A stretch of DNA of 64,000 nt from Heterocephalus glaber (GCF_000247695.1 NW_004624795.1:12030747-12094746), one strand, 5' to 3'. Positions 19,191-30,299 are shown, numbered from the stretch's first letter. Numbers and translations are program-made. Notes: generated by a model not told the origin, from the sequence alone.

Positions 19191-20246
19191 TGTCTGCTGT
19201 AATTCTAAAGGGTTTAACTTTATAAGTGATTTTCTTTTCTCTAACAGCTTTCAAATATTCTGTCCTTGTTTTATATTTCTGGGATTTTGATTATGCTGTG
19301 CGGTAGAGAAGTTCTTTTCTGATCATGGTTACTTGGGGGTTCTGTGTCCCTTGCTAATCTCTATGTTCAATTTTTTCCTAATGTTTGGTTAGTTTTCTGC
19401 TTTATTTCTCTAAATAGGTTTTTAATGCTATTTGTGCTGTCTTCTGATATTTCACTAAATTCCAGTTAATCTCAGGTTAGTCTTCTTTGTGTCATTTAGC
19501 AGCTGTTGGGTTCATTTTTCATCTTCTCTTGTTGTTTTTAAGGCATCTGATGGTCGTCACCTGCACCAGACCTATGTTCCAGTTCTGACACCCTGTCCTC
19601 ACTTTGGTCACTTCTGTTGCCCACACTTTCAGCGGAATTTTTAATCTCCTGGATTTCAGTTTGGTACTTTCTAATGGGCTCGGATTCTTTGCTAAACTGG
19701 TTGTTCATGTTTTGTATCATTTCATTTAGCTCAGCTAGTTTTTTATTAGTGCCTTTTGTAAACTCACTGATTGTTTTGTTTGTTGTCTATTATCTGTTTT
19801 GTTATATCTTCTTTGACCACAATGAGCAGCTTATTGATCTATTCTTTGTCTTTTCTTTTATCATTTTGTATAATTCAGCTGTTTGGCTTTTGATTTCCTC
19901 CCCATCCATGCCCCATGGGTCAACTTTGGGGGGAGTTGGGAGCTTTTGGAGGCATTTTGTTACCTTGTCTGCTTATGTTTCTATTGTTTGGGGAAAAGAG
20001 AGAGAGGGAGAGAGAGAGAATGCAAGAACGTGTGCTGAGGTTTGCAAATTGATTACAGTGGAAAGACATTGTTACTACTATGGAGATCTCCTTACTTAGT
20101 GTCTATTTTTCAGTGATGTGCTCTGGTCATAGCCAACCATAGGCCTTTGCCTCTGTCCAAGATCCAGCCACCTCCATTAACTGGAGAGGGGAAGGTGTTA
20201 CATATTTTGCCCAGCAACCCAGTTCTCCATAAATAAACCACAGTAT

Positions 20247-20380
20247 TTTTTTTTTAATTCAAGCAATCCGATTTTATTTATTTATTTGTTTATTTATTTA
20301 TTTATTGGTACCAGGGATTGAACTCAGGACCTTGCACTTGCGAGGCAGGCAACAGAACCACTGAGCTAAATCCCCAGCCC
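20247..20380 (-). mobile_element. ID-like SINE with (TTTA)n tail
   Basis: Flanked by the 13-bp repeat TAAACCACAGTAT (20234-20246 and 20381-20393). The tail has become TTTATTTATTTG repeats. Confidence 0.93.
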
Positions 20381-20639
20381 TAAACCACAGTATCATTGGT
20401 GATACAAAGACAAAGCAGACATTGGAATATAGTGAAAATGAATTAATAGCCACAAAACCAGCAACAAGAGTCAAAGACAGACTGGATATTGCCATACCAA
20501 AAGAACCAATATAAGCTACCACTGTACCACCCTTATCCATACAAGAGAGATCTATAATTGTAATACAGACACAAAACTCAACAATAATAGCATAGAGTTG
20601 ACTAATATCTAATGAATGATAAAGATTAATGGTTATACT

Positions 20640-20904
20640 AGTAAAGATGGAGGGGGTGAGGAACGAGAGACTGAAGAAAGTAAAATTTGAAAAAGAAAAA
20701 GAAAAGGAAGATGAGAAGAGAGAAAAGTGAGATAAATGATTCTATGAAAGAATAAAAGAAAACTAGTAGAATTAAATAAAAGTAAGAGAAAATAACAAGC
20801 CAGAAAAAGAAAGAAAAACCAGAGAGCAAAATAAAGAGAAAAAAGAATAAAATCAAAAAGAGAAAAAACCAACACCCTCAAAACCAATAAAAAGAATAAA
20901 ATGT

Positions 20905-20954
<50 letters not shown>
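20640..20954. repeat. Purine-rich tract followed by (GT)n
   Basis: About 250 bp almost free of pyrimidine on the + strand (GAGGAACGAGAGACTGAAG onward), then GTGCGTGCGTGTGCGTGTGT.. at 20902-20954. Open frames on either strand here are low-complexity artefacts. Confidence 0.9.
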
Positions 20955-20955
<1 letters not shown>

Positions 20956-21069
20956 TTTATGCATGTTTCAATGAATGGTTTCTTTCCAGGGTCTGCAGTA
21001 CTGGAATTCACCAGATATGGGGAAGAGACCTATTTTGTTACACTCTGTTTTTGTTTGCTCATTTGTTTT

Positions 21070-21222
21070 TTGTTTTTTTGTGTTTTTTTGAGAGGAGCTC
21101 TCACTATGTAGTTCAGGGTGGCCTTGAACTCACTGTGGAGCCCAGGCTGGCCTCAAACTCATGGTGATCCTCTGCCTCAGCCTCCTGAGTGCTGGGATTA
21201 CAAGCATGCACTACCACACTCT
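21070..21222 (-). mobile_element. B1 SINE with 29-bp duplication
   Basis: GTTCAGGGTGGCCTTGAACT and CCCAGGCTGGCCTCAAACTC are the two units. It ends at GCATGCACTACCACA. Confidence 0.87.
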
Positions 21223-21689
21223 ATATTTGTTTTTGTGTGTGAATGGTGAATCTTGTCCCACCTTTCCCACGGACATGGTCAGTCAATGGTGTCTTCCCTT
21301 ACTCTGGCAACTCCCACTTTCCCTGTCCCTCTGTGGATCCCAAGTCTTGGCCTTTTCCTCTGTGGGTTTATGCACATTCTGCTCCAGATCCCCTCTGTCC
21401 TTACGCCCTGGGGTGTGGCAACAATCCAAGCTGAGCCATCTCCTTACTCACATTGGTAGATGAAGAAAGCAAACAAACTACTGAGTTCTGTACTGGATAT
21501 AGGTAGCATGGTGAGAGTTCAAGCAAACCACTGGACTTAATGCCAGCATCTTCAGACCCAGTCCTCTTTGAAAGCCACATACAACTGTCTGGCTTCTCAC
21601 TGAGAACAGTAGGGCCCTCATGTCCTTCTTGGACAGAAGTTAAACTTCTAGAGGGGTGGTCTATGTCCAGCCTGCATAGTCTCTACAGT

Positions 21690-21823
21690 TAACTTTTGTT
21701 TTGTTTCGTTTTTGAGATAAGGTTTCACTATGTAGCCCAGGCTGGCCTTGAACTGGCAGTGATCCTCCTGCCTCAGCCTCCTGAGCGCTGAAATTACAGG
21801 CATGCACCACCAGCCCTGGTCTT
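21690..21823 (-). mobile_element. B1 SINE
   Basis: TTTTTGAGATAAGGTTTCAC to GCATGCACCACCAGCCC, single-unit form. Confidence 0.87.
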
Positions 21824-22539
21824 GGGCAGCTATCTCTAATGGCCATCTCCCACACAGTCACTGTTGTAGGATGACGCTAATAACCCTGAAGTATGATCAT
21901 TCTGTAGTTCAGTCTTAAACAAATAATTCCTTTTCAAACTAGCTCCTGATCAAACCCTCTCAAATATGGCAGGTGCTATGCTGGATTTCTTCTCCAACTC
22001 TAGCCCTGCAACACAGAAGGAATCACTTTCAGAGAAAAATCTCATGCTATTCTTGCACTTTACAATCACCATGGGCTTTTCTTGGGGTTGAGCTGCCTGA
22101 TCCTTCATTCCTCCTGGAGCTGCTGACCTCTCAGCTTATCTTGTGTCAGTGGAGACTGGTCCCCCTCCCTGGGAGCTAGAATGAGATTTCTAGTCTGCTT
22201 CTTTCTTTTCTCTGTTTTGGGCTCCATTTCTCTAGCTTCTCTGTAGTTTCTAGTTTCCTCCTGATACCTAGAGATCTACTTCTTTTGTTCTCTTTACCAA
22301 GGTGTTTATCCTGGGTGTCTCAATTCCAGGTCCCAGAAAGGTTGTATTTTGCTGATTGTCTTTACTGTGCCACTTTTAATCTCAACCACTCGATTCTTCA
22401 GGAGCAGTCAGTAGGTCCAGCCCACAGTGGAGAGATAACACAGGGAGTGAGTGCCAGGAGGTTGACATCACCAGGAGCCATCTAGAAGCTGTCCACCCCT
22501 GTGGCCGATACTCAGTTCTCATACTTCCCTCACCTCAGA

Positions 22540-22735
22540 ACATGTTGTGACAGTGGTGTGGGAGGCTGAGGCAGGAAGATTGCTTGAGCCTAGGATTTGA
22601 GGCCAGCCTGTGCAATATAGTGAGACTCCTGTCTCAAAAAGGGGGAGCTGGGGGTGTAGCTCAGTGGTAGAACACTTGCCTAGCATTACCAAGTTCTGGG
22701 TTTGATTCCAAACACTGCAAAAAAAGAAAAAGGAA
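22540..22735 (+). mobile_element. B1-dID SINE (5' truncated)
   Basis: Starts inside B1 at GTGGGAGGCTGAGGCAGGAA, continues with GAGCTGGGGGTGTAGCTCAG and ends in an A/G-rich tail. Confidence 0.82.
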
Positions 22736-22789
22736 GGGAGGACAAGAGGGAAAAGGAGAAAGAAAGAAGGAGAGAAAAGAAGGAATGGA

Positions 22790-23150
22790 ATTTTTAACTG
22801 GATGTGCAGCCATCCAGAAAAGGACACATTTCCCAGCTTCCCTTGCAGATAAGTGTGGCCATGTGACTAGGTTCTGGCCAATGGTATAAATAGGAACAGA
22901 AGTGTTCTGACAGTGGCTGGAAACCTTCCCCAATATGTGCCTTTTCTTTCATTTTACTAGCTAATGTATAGGTGCAACTGTTTGGAATCATGGGCTTAAG
23001 GACCACATCAGGCACGGAAGGAGCCCGAGTTCCTGAGGACTTTAAGGAGTGGAGCCACCAATATGCCTTTGTGCCACTTTCCTCTCTGTACATGAAGGGA
23101 AATAAATTTTTGTCTCAAGCCACTGTTGGTTAAGGTTTTCTGCCATCAAT
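22790..23150 (+). mobile_element. Ancient interspersed repeat, LTR-like, family not resolved
   Basis: TTTCCCAGCTTCCCTTGCAG, TGTGGCCATGTGACTAGGTT, CTCTGTACATGAAGGGAAAT and AAATAAATTTTTGTC, then AAGCCACTGTTGG, follow a familiar placental repeat with a terminal poly(A)-signal region. Confidence 0.55.
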
Positions 23151-23181
23151 AGCTAAACCCAAATCTAGCTAAACAAACAAT

Positions 23182-23291
23182 TGTGTGTGTGTGTGTCCAC
23201 ACATGCACACGCACATGTGTTGCCCGTATGTTGGGGATTTAACTCCAGGCCTCATGCACAAGGTATCCCACCGAGCTACACTCCCAGATCC
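23182..23291 (-). mobile_element. (TG)n plus ID SINE
   Basis: GTGTGTGTGTGTGTCCACAC, then TGTTGGGGATTTAACTCCAG to CCACCGAGCTACACTCCCAG. Confidence 0.75.
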
Positions 23292-23299
23292 CTAAATCT

Positions 23300-24125
23300 A
23301 ACTAAATACAGTGTAGTTTTAGAAACTGGGAAAGGCACTTTATACTCTTCTTCATAATCCCTGCAAAGCTGAAAATTACTGCCATAGGGAAAAGCATTTC
23401 AAATATACTTTGAGACTAGGTCATGAAGTTTGACACCATACATGTTCCCAGACCTTAATAAAAAAGAAAACATTAGTGTCAGTAATGAGAGATTCCAAGT
23501 AAAGCTAAAGAATTTTTGACATTCAACTTCCAACCTACTTGCCTCAAGGGGAAAGAGGAAGGGGGAGTTGGAGACAGGGTGAGGAATAAACTTCTCCCCA
23601 TTTATCTTGTCTCTCAGGCTTATTGCCCCTACTCTAAGAGCTAAGACCTTCTTAAGAGACTCACAAGCAGAAACAAAGTGGCATTGGCGTCTATCTGGGC
23701 ACACATTTAATTTCTCTCCTGGAAACAAAACCTGCTTTAATTTGCTAATGACTAAGTCATGCCGTGGTTGGTTGTTCTTTTGTTTTGGTTTGTTTTAGGA
23801 TTTTTGTTTTTGTTTTTGTTTTTGTTTTAATCTGGATTAGGAAAAAGAACAACTGAGAAGACATTTTAAAGTAAAAATGCCAAACGCTAAAGAAAAACAA
23901 ACAAAAGATGTGTTAGAATGTGCTTGGTTACCATTAAGAAAGTCTACTGGAGACAGATGCTTTGGGTCTCAGATCTACTGTAAGTTAGGCTCAGGAAATC
24001 AGTGTTTTGGGTTCTCAGAATCTGTGGCCATTCTGTTCCCCCAAAAATGTTGGCAGTGAGAGGGGTGCAGTATTCTGCCAAGATGTTCACAAGTACTTCT
24101 GGCGTGTGACCTTTCCTGCCATTAA
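23300..24125. other. Intergenic unique sequence
   Basis: No exon or named repeat seen. A (GTTTTT)n-like run lies at about 23798-23828. Confidence 0.5.
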
Positions 24126-24135
24126 AATTTGTCAG

Positions 24136-24257
24136 CAGGGGTCGGGGGTGTAGCTTAGTGGTAGAGTGTGTGTTTAGTATGCATGAGATCCTGGGTTCAA
24201 TCCCCAGCACCAAAAGCAAAACAAATAAACAACAACCCCCCCCCCCAAAATCCCCAG
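24136..24257 (+). mobile_element. Classical ID SINE with target duplication
   Basis: GTCGGGGGTGTAGCTTAGTG to TCAATCCCCAGCACC with tail ACAAATAAACAACAACC and a C-run, flanked by AATTTGTCAG (24126-24135 and 24258-24267). Confidence 0.92.
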
Positions 24258-24345
24258 AATTTGTCAGTAATAAAAATCAGGGTGAGACTCAAAAACAGAA
24301 GATGCTGCCCCCTGCTGACACTCTCTGGAACTAAATATTATCAAC

Positions 24346-24610
24346 AGTTTTCCACTGGTGTGACAAAATACCTGAGATAACCAATTTAAAAGGGAAAGGT
24401 TTTATTTTGGTTCACTGTTTCTGCGGGCTCACCCTGTGTTTGGCTTGCCTACTTTTGGCCCTGCTCTCCTGGGAAAGCAAAGAAGGACAGCTTTGTCTTC
24501 ATCAAAGCTCAATGAAGAGAGGAAGCAAATCTGTTTCAAAAGAAACCACACAGTACATCTCAAGGCTGACGTGATTAAAAAGAAGCATGCACCAATTACC
24601 AGCCCTTCTG
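24346..24610. mobile_element. Second copy of the ancient repeat seen at 4121-4475
   Basis: TGTGACAAAATACCTGAGAT, followed by TTTATTTTGGTTCACTGTTT, aligns with the opening of the earlier copy. The downstream part is diverged and its end is uncertain. Confidence 0.5.
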
Positions 24611-24639
24611 CTACTATCACAAATAATGAGCCTTCGCTG

Positions 24640-26080
24640 GTCAAGTGATCTATTTATGTACAGACTTCAGAATGCCTCTGATGTTGTAAGTCTTTGCCAG
24701 GTGCTTCTCAGGGGACAGAGCTGCTTGGAGAACTTGACAATGGAATCTACACTCCTGAGAAAAAAGCCCTGTATTTACCTTTAATCAAGGATGAGTGTTT
24801 CTAAAATGGATTTAACATTATGTCCCATTGTGCTCACCAGGGTAGCAGTGCTTTGTTACCTTGTGCCTTTGCTTTAAAACCCACCTGGCTGCCGCCTCAG
24901 CCCCTAGAAAGCTGCCTTTGTTCCTTGCTCACTTTCCCTTTAAGGGTTTGAGTCTTTCAGCTGGCAGAGTTCCAGGTGCCCTCTGAACTAATTGGCACAA
25001 GGTGAAAATTTTCCAACTTGGAAGAGAAAGAGCCTGTTCACTGGGGAAAGCGCTTCAAGATAGCTGCTCTCTGAGGTTCCTGCCACCGCCTTTGGCAACC
25101 TTCAGGGACAAATACCTCTTGCTGATAGGAGGAGCTAGAAACCCACAGATGGGGAAACAGAGCTCAGGACAGACTTGCTGTGACCTTTGCAACCAGTGAC
25201 CTGTGGAGACGTAGAAATGGGGGAAAAGGCTAGTGCGGGCAAAGGCAGCTGGTGTTTCCCTCCCCGGATAAGCTCGGCAGCTCCTTGTGCTGGTCATGAT
25301 GGTGGCTTCCACTGCCTTCCTGTCCCCAAGAGCTTCAGCCCTTCCAGGGACAGGGTCACACTTCTGACGAAGAAATACTCGGCCAAGCCGTCTGGTGGGG
25401 AGGGAGGCCGGCACCCAAGGGTGTGGGGAATAAGGAAAAATGGTGGCTTCTGGGAGCAAGGCTCTGAGAGGAGGGTGAATGGGGGAGAATGAGGAAAGAG
25501 GAAAAGAGAGAAGAAGTCTTTCCTGTCACCTTGTCCCTCCCCTTGGTGTGAGGAAAACCCAAGGGATGACAAACAAATGAGTGGCAGGTTGAAAAGCATG
25601 GAAGCATAAAACAGAAAGGGAGTTTTCTGTGTCTCCCTTCCTGGCTCTGCTTGAGGACTGGCAGTAAAATTTCCATTGTTCCCTGTTGCCGTGGGCAGGG
25701 GTGACTGTGCCCTACCCCCACGAGGGAATCTGAGGCCTGCTGATGTGAACAAGAGGGACTTGTGCTGGACCGGGAGCGAGGAGAGCCCTGGAGGGACTAT
25801 GGGACTGATTTTTCCCTGTGGGGTCTTGTCCTGGTCCTGGCAAATGGCAGAAGGGGAAGGCAGTGACAGTTGCTTAGGGTGGAGCAGTGGAGGCCAAGGT
25901 GAAGGAAGTCCTGAAGGGGTGAACTTAGTTCGGCCTGGCTCCCACACGCATGTCTTAATTATCAGGACAAGAATGTCCCTTCTCCTGCCTCTGGACGGAG
26001 CTCCACGATGGCGGGGATCAGTGCCCAAGAGCATTGGCACCTGTTTTAGGAAGCAGGCAGTATGGGGCATAAATAGACAG
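24640..26080. other. Unique intergenic sequence
   Basis: Moderately GC-rich and free of SINEs for 1.4 kb, unusual for this window. An antisense open frame of 284 codons (25294-26148) is proline/serine-rich without a domain or splice support, so I do not call it a gene. Confidence 0.5.
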
Positions 26081-26084
26081 GGTT

Positions 26085-26440
26085 TGGAATGACTCTCTGG
26101 TTTAAATCCTAGCTCCAGCTCCATGGGCAGCTGTGTGACCTTGGCCAACTTCAGATTCTGTGCACCTTGATCTCAGCTGCAAAAGCAAAACAATAGCCAG
26201 GTGGGGTGGTGTACACCTGTAGTCCCAGCACTCAGAGCCTGAGGTAGGATTACTGCCATGAGTTCAAGGCCAGCCGGCACTACACAGTGAGTTCAAGGAC
26301 AACCTGAAGTGCCTAGTGAGACCTTGTCTCATTAAAAAAAAAAAAAAGCAAGACAATACTAGCTAGCACCTTCTTGGTAGGGTTACTGGGAAAAGCAAAC
26401 AGAATAACATATGTTAAGAGTTTCTGAATGTTAGTTATTT
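26085..26440 (+). mobile_element. MIR SINE split by a B1
   Basis: GGCAGCTGTGTGACCTTGGC is the MIR core. After the B1, ATGTTAAGAGTTTCTGAATG continues the MIR 3' end. Confidence 0.7.
26196..26344 (+). mobile_element. B1 SINE with 29-bp duplication
   Basis: AGCCAGGTGGGGTGGTGTAC onward, with near-perfect flanking repeats AAAGCAAAACAATA (26182-26195) and AAAGCAAGACAATA (26345-26358). Confidence 0.92.
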
Positions 26441-26494
26441 ACTAACAACGCAAACTGTGCCAGGAGCAGCCTGACGCTCCTCCCATCTCCAGAT

Positions 26495-26660
26495 CTGCAG
26501 AAAGCAGTCAGGTCCTGGAGAGAGACACACCCCGGCGCAGTCCCAGGCTGCCCCTTCCAGCTGTGTCACTCTGGGCAAATTACTTAGCCTCTCTGTGAGC
26601 AAGACGGATAATACCTCCGATAATACCTCCCGGCGGGTCTGTTGGGAGGATGAAGTAACC
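26495..26660 (+). mobile_element. MIR SINE
   Basis: CCAGCTGTGTCACTCTGGGC, AAATTACTTAGCCTCTCTGT and GGAGGATGAAGTAA match the MIR core and 3' part. GATAATACCTCC is duplicated in tandem. Confidence 0.78.
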
Positions 26661-27369
26661 TGGCCTGCCCATTGGGTGAGATGGCGAAGTAGTGGGAGGC
26701 TCCTCCCACTCTGTTCTGCTGCGGTACCATCCAGGGGTTCTGAAGCTCTCTGGCCCGGGGAACATCACACGGCCCCCACAGCCAGGTAGGTTCAGCTGGA
26801 ATCTGGCCAGTAGGAACTGTTCCCGCTGGGTCTTCCAGGAGCCAAGTGGCCTCACCTGAGTGTCCTGCTGTGTGGCTTAGCTAGGCCATGCCCGGAACCA
26901 CACCGTGTCGGGTCAGCAAAGGGAGTTGTTTTGAGACTTGCTGGAAAACCTAAATTGGCCAAACTGGAATAAATTAGGTGAAACTCATTTGTTATGAACC
27001 AGATTCTCCCATTTTCCTCTGGCTTTGGGCAGAGCACCATGAAGCCACTCCTCCCCTTTCCCTCCAGACATTCCTAAAGGTTTTTGTCACCAAATGCCAC
27101 CACATGTGGTGTTTACTACTCTGGGGGTGCCAGGCCCATCTGGACCCTCCAGAGCCTCCTGTCACCATCTCACTCCTTTTTCCTCCATGTGACAGGTAAG
27201 AGCCACAGTGACCAGGAGGATGAGCTGACCAGGACTCACGCAGACCCTACTGCCTCTGCAAAGTCTAAGAAGTGGGGAGGATGGCGGGCCCACCACAGGA
27301 GTGAGCACAAGGGCAGCCATCCTGACCCAGGGCTGGCCAGAGGCCAGGCCCTCCTCTCAGGGCTTTGCA

Positions 27370-27550
27370 GCTGCTGACTCACTTAATCATCAGCCTCCAG
27401 CTGGGACTGTTATTCTCCTCCTTCTACAGATGAGGACCCTGAGGTGAAGCAAGCTGAGAGAACTTTCCCAGAATGACACAGGTACCAAGCCGCAGTGGTG
27501 AGATCTGAACCCAGGCACTCCATGGCCAGAGCCCACACTCTTAACTAGTA
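27370..27550 (-). mobile_element. MIR SINE
   Basis: TCTACAGATGAGGACCCTGA, TGATCTGAACCCAGGCACT-like text and CCCACACTCTTAACTAGTA are the antisense MIR. Confidence 0.75.
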
Positions 27551-27624
27551 AGCATCAAACGGAACCCCAGACAGGAGAGGAATTTAAAAACTATGAAGTA
27601 GCCACAGATGTAGATGACAGTAGA

Positions 27625-27957
27625 TGTTCTTGCTATGGCTTAAGTGGATCCCCACAAGTCCAAGCTAATTCCTCCATGTGACATGGGAGACGGAGCCTGG
27701 GGAGGACTGGGTCGTGGTGACAGAGTCCTCTTGAACAAACCAAGGCCTTTCTCCTATAAGTTCTCACTTTTGCTTGCCCTTCCAGTTTCCCTCATGAGTG
27801 GAAGTAGAATGAGGCCCTCACCAGAAGCCAAGTAGATGTCAGTCCCATGCTCTTAGATTCCTGGCATCCAGAACCATGAGTCAGAATAAATCTCCTTTCT
27901 TTATAAATTACCCAGTCTTGGGTACTCTGTTATAGCAACAGCAAATGGACTCTAAGA
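27625..27957 (+). mobile_element. MaLR LTR
   Basis: GCTATGGCTTAAGTGGATCC to TTATAAATTACCCAGTCTTG, GGTACTCTGTTATAGCAACA and GGACTCTAAGA: the 5'-3' layout of an MST-like LTR, with AATAAA near 27887. Confidence 0.8.
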
Positions 27958-27959
27958 GT

Positions 27960-28745
27960 TTTATTGACACTGGATCTAGCATTACATTTTAAAAATCTCT
28001 ATAATTTTTTAATGAGCCATTTAACTCATTTCCTCTGAAAAATCTCTCCCCTTGGGTAGCTCAGAGATACCAGTATTTCTGAAAATAAAAGCTCAGACAA
28101 CTTTTCGTACCATGGCCTCCAATCTGTTCCTTTTCTTGTGATCCACGCTGCAGCAAATGGCTCTATCTCCTGTCACATCCTCCCAGACACCTTCTACACC
28201 AAGAATACAGGATCCTTCTGAAACCAGGTGGGACTGGAGGTGGGGAATGAGAGAGAGGTGAACACAGAGGACTTTCCACTTTCTGACGGGGAATTAATTA
28301 CCAAGGCGGGGCAGCCTTTGTGGGGACGGGTTTAGACCTGTTCAGTGTCAGATGTCTGGGTTTATTAAAAGGGTGACATTGCACTCTGGCTCAGCCCTCT
28401 GATGATGCAATCGAGTCCAGAACAGGAGAAACAATCCAAATTGCCTTAGCATTACTCCAGCCGTGTTGACTTTGAACAATTTTATAAAATTTCAGTTCCT
28501 TATTTATTGAACTGTTAAGGACCTAAGGAATCATGTACAATTTTGAGTTGTACTCTGTGTCGTTTCGTGGATGGCGAAGTGTGCTGTGGTAGTATTTGGT
28601 GGTTTGGGGGTCCCATCAAGGTAATGGAAGAAGCCTTCATAAATGTCACAAGTCTATTCTAGCCATAATAGACAATGCATCGACTCATTTCCAGTAATGC
28701 TCTGTGTGGAGGGGTTGGTTGGTGTGTAATCTGTAGATAGAAGAT
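27960..28745. other. Unique intergenic sequence, candidate conserved segment
   Basis: SINE-free. 28380-28570 (CTCTGATGATGCAATCGAGT to GTACTCTGTGTCG) is unique and low in CpG, and could be a conserved noncoding element. This is a guess from appearance only. Confidence 0.35.
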
Positions 28746-28749
28746 GGTT

Positions 28750-28930
28750 ATCTTTCATCTAGCATCTACCATGTGCTGGGCGCTGTTACACACTCTATAA
28801 GCATAGCTTTCCACTGCCTGCATTGTATTTGTCATCCATTTGATGTGTGAGGGAAGCGAAATAACTTGAGCGGGTTTCAGAGCCAGCAAGGTGTGGGGCA
28901 GGCATTTGAACCCAGGTCTGGGCTGACTAG
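28750..28930 (-). mobile_element. MIR/L2-like relic
   Basis: ATCTACCATGTGCTGGGCGC and GCATTTGAACCCAGGTCTGG are antisense MIR-like landmarks. Confidence 0.55.
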
Positions 28931-29139
28931 GAGGGCTGGGTTTCTGTGAAGCCTGTGTTGTTGTCTTCAGGTGTAGAACGCTTTCTCCCATCCATGTGGG
29001 AAGGGGGTTCCTTGAGAGATGTTTAGGCCACGAGGGCTCTGGCCTCATGAATGCATAAATGTTACAAGGGCTGATGGGACAGCTTCTCCCTTTCCTGTTC
29101 TGCTGTGTGAGGACTCAGCACAAAAGTCCTCATCAGAGG

Positions 29140-29342
29140 GCACCTTGATCTTGGACTTCCTGGGGATCAGAACTGAATATATTTCTGTTCTTTTTTTTTG
29201 ATACCAGAGATCGAACTTGGGACCTTGAGCTTGCAAGGCCAGCAGCGGAACCACTGAGCTAAACGCATGGCTCTATTTTGTTCTTTATAAGCTACCCAAG
29301 CTCAGGTCTTCTATTATAACAGCACAAAGCAGACCAAGACAC
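29140..29342 (+). mobile_element. MaLR LTR 3' fragment split by an ID-like SINE
   Basis: GATCTTGGACTTCCTGGG before the SINE, and TTATAAGCTACCCAAGCTCA with ACAAAGCAGACCAAGACA after it, are the two sides of one LTR end. Confidence 0.65.
29191..29275 (-). mobile_element. ID-like SINE
   Basis: T-run, GATACCAGAGATCGAACTTG to GAGCTAAACGCATGGCTC, between near-repeats TTCTGTTCTT and TTTTGTTCTT. Confidence 0.87.
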
Positions 29343-29359
29343 CCTGTCACTTCTGTTCT

Positions 29360-29880
29360 ATCTGTCAGAAGTGAGTCAGAAAAGCCCACACTGTCTCCAA
29401 GGTACACAAGGAGTGCATGCATATCAGGGGCAGAGCTTCCTGGGACACATATTCAGGCATGGCATGAGGCCCCCACGGAGCCTTGTCATGACCCCTTTAC
29501 TCACTCAAGTTGCCCAGGTAGCCAGCGCTCTGAGCTGCTGGGGACAGAGTGACAAATGAGGTGCACTCCTTGTTCTGGGGGTGCTCATGTCCAGAGATGT
29601 AATTTGTTCCAATTTTACAAAGGAGGGAAAGAAAGGCCATAAGCTGGCCAGGGGGACTCCAGTCAATTTGATAAAGACAGCGTGCTCCCTGAATCCCCAA
29701 GACTGAGGACATCTCTAGGCACCAAAGGGTCATTCTTCAATGGCTCATCTAAGAACCGCTGGGAGGAAGGAACAAGCCACAAAGTCACAAAGAATATGTA
29801 GAGCTTTTATATAAATTTATATAAATTTCAGACGTAGGTGCTGGCTTAGCAGGGCACATGTAGTGAAAATGGCAGAGAAA
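29360..29880. other. Intergenic unique sequence
   Basis: No exon identified. Short MIR-like text near 29610. Confidence 0.4.
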
Positions 29881-29897
29881 AAAAAAAACAGAACAAG

Positions 29898-30236
29898 GAC
29901 TGGGTCTGGTGATGCAGGCCTGTAATCCCAAATACTTGGGAAGCTGAGGCACGAGGGTTGCAAGTTCGAGCCCAGCTTGGGCAACTGAGTGAGGCCTTGT
30001 CTCAGAATAAAAAATGAACTGGAGGGCCGAGAATTTAGCTCAGTGGCACCGTGACCACCTGGCAAGCACAAGGTCCTGAGTTCAATTCCTTGTAGCAGAA
30101 AAAAAAAATTGACTGGAGATTTAGTTTGGTACAAAAGCCCTGGGTTCAATTCCCAATATAGTAAATAAATAAATAAATAAAACTGCTAATGTAGCTCAGT
30201 GCAAAGGATCTAAGTTCAATCTCCAATAACATGCGT
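29898..30236 (+). mobile_element. B1-dID with nested ID-like SINE and an extra ID arm
   Basis: The B1 arm starts GGACTGGGTCTGGTGATGCA. A GGTACC-family-like SINE (about 30019-30108) lies between the near-repeats AAATGAACTGGA and AAATTGACTGGA. The host ID arm then follows, a (AAATA)n tail, and a further ID-type arm (GCTAATGTAGCTCAGTGC) ending in (CA)n. Three ID-type B boxes occur within 210 bp. Confidence 0.78.
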
Positions 30237-30237
30237 G

Positions 30238-30247
30238 CACACACACA

Positions 30248-30291
<44 letters not shown>
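30238..30291. repeat. (CA)n microsatellite
   Basis: Dinucleotide run in the tail of the last ID arm, with one AA interruption. Confidence 0.95.
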
Positions 30292-30294
<3 letters not shown>

Positions 30295-30299
30295 GAAGG

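Larger units (their letters stand above)
17440..22500 (-). mobile_element. Long decayed L1 in antisense, about 5 kb, with nested SINEs
   Basis: Left to right, the antisense order is: 3'UTR and ORF2 end (GTGCATCCATTTCCTTCCAA, TACTCCATTATATATAAATA, GAGGAACCTCCATAGTGATT), more ORF2-like text (18580-18870), an ORF1-like segment (19538-19720) and 5'UTR-like sequence to about 22500. The ORF1 piece translates on the minus strand to NQFSKESEPIRKYQTEIQ and SDQSEDRVSELEHR, the coiled-coil heptad region of L1 ORF1p. Most of ORF2 is missing or unrecognisable, so the element is dead. The 5' part (20.4-22.5 kb) is assigned only by position. One large insertion or several adjacent fragments are both possible. 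Confidence 0.6.

Noticed and set aside
19538..19720. 60-codon antisense frame with heptad pattern as a novel coiled-coil gene
   Set aside because: The sequence is that of L1 ORF1p, inside an antisense L1.
20633..20887. Phe/Leu-rich antisense frames resembling membrane proteins
   Set aside because: They come from the purine-rich low-complexity tract.
25294..26148. 284-codon antisense open frame
   Set aside because: Low-complexity Pro/Ser/Leu composition, no recognised domain and no splice or promoter context. Two other frames over the same DNA are also open for long stretches.
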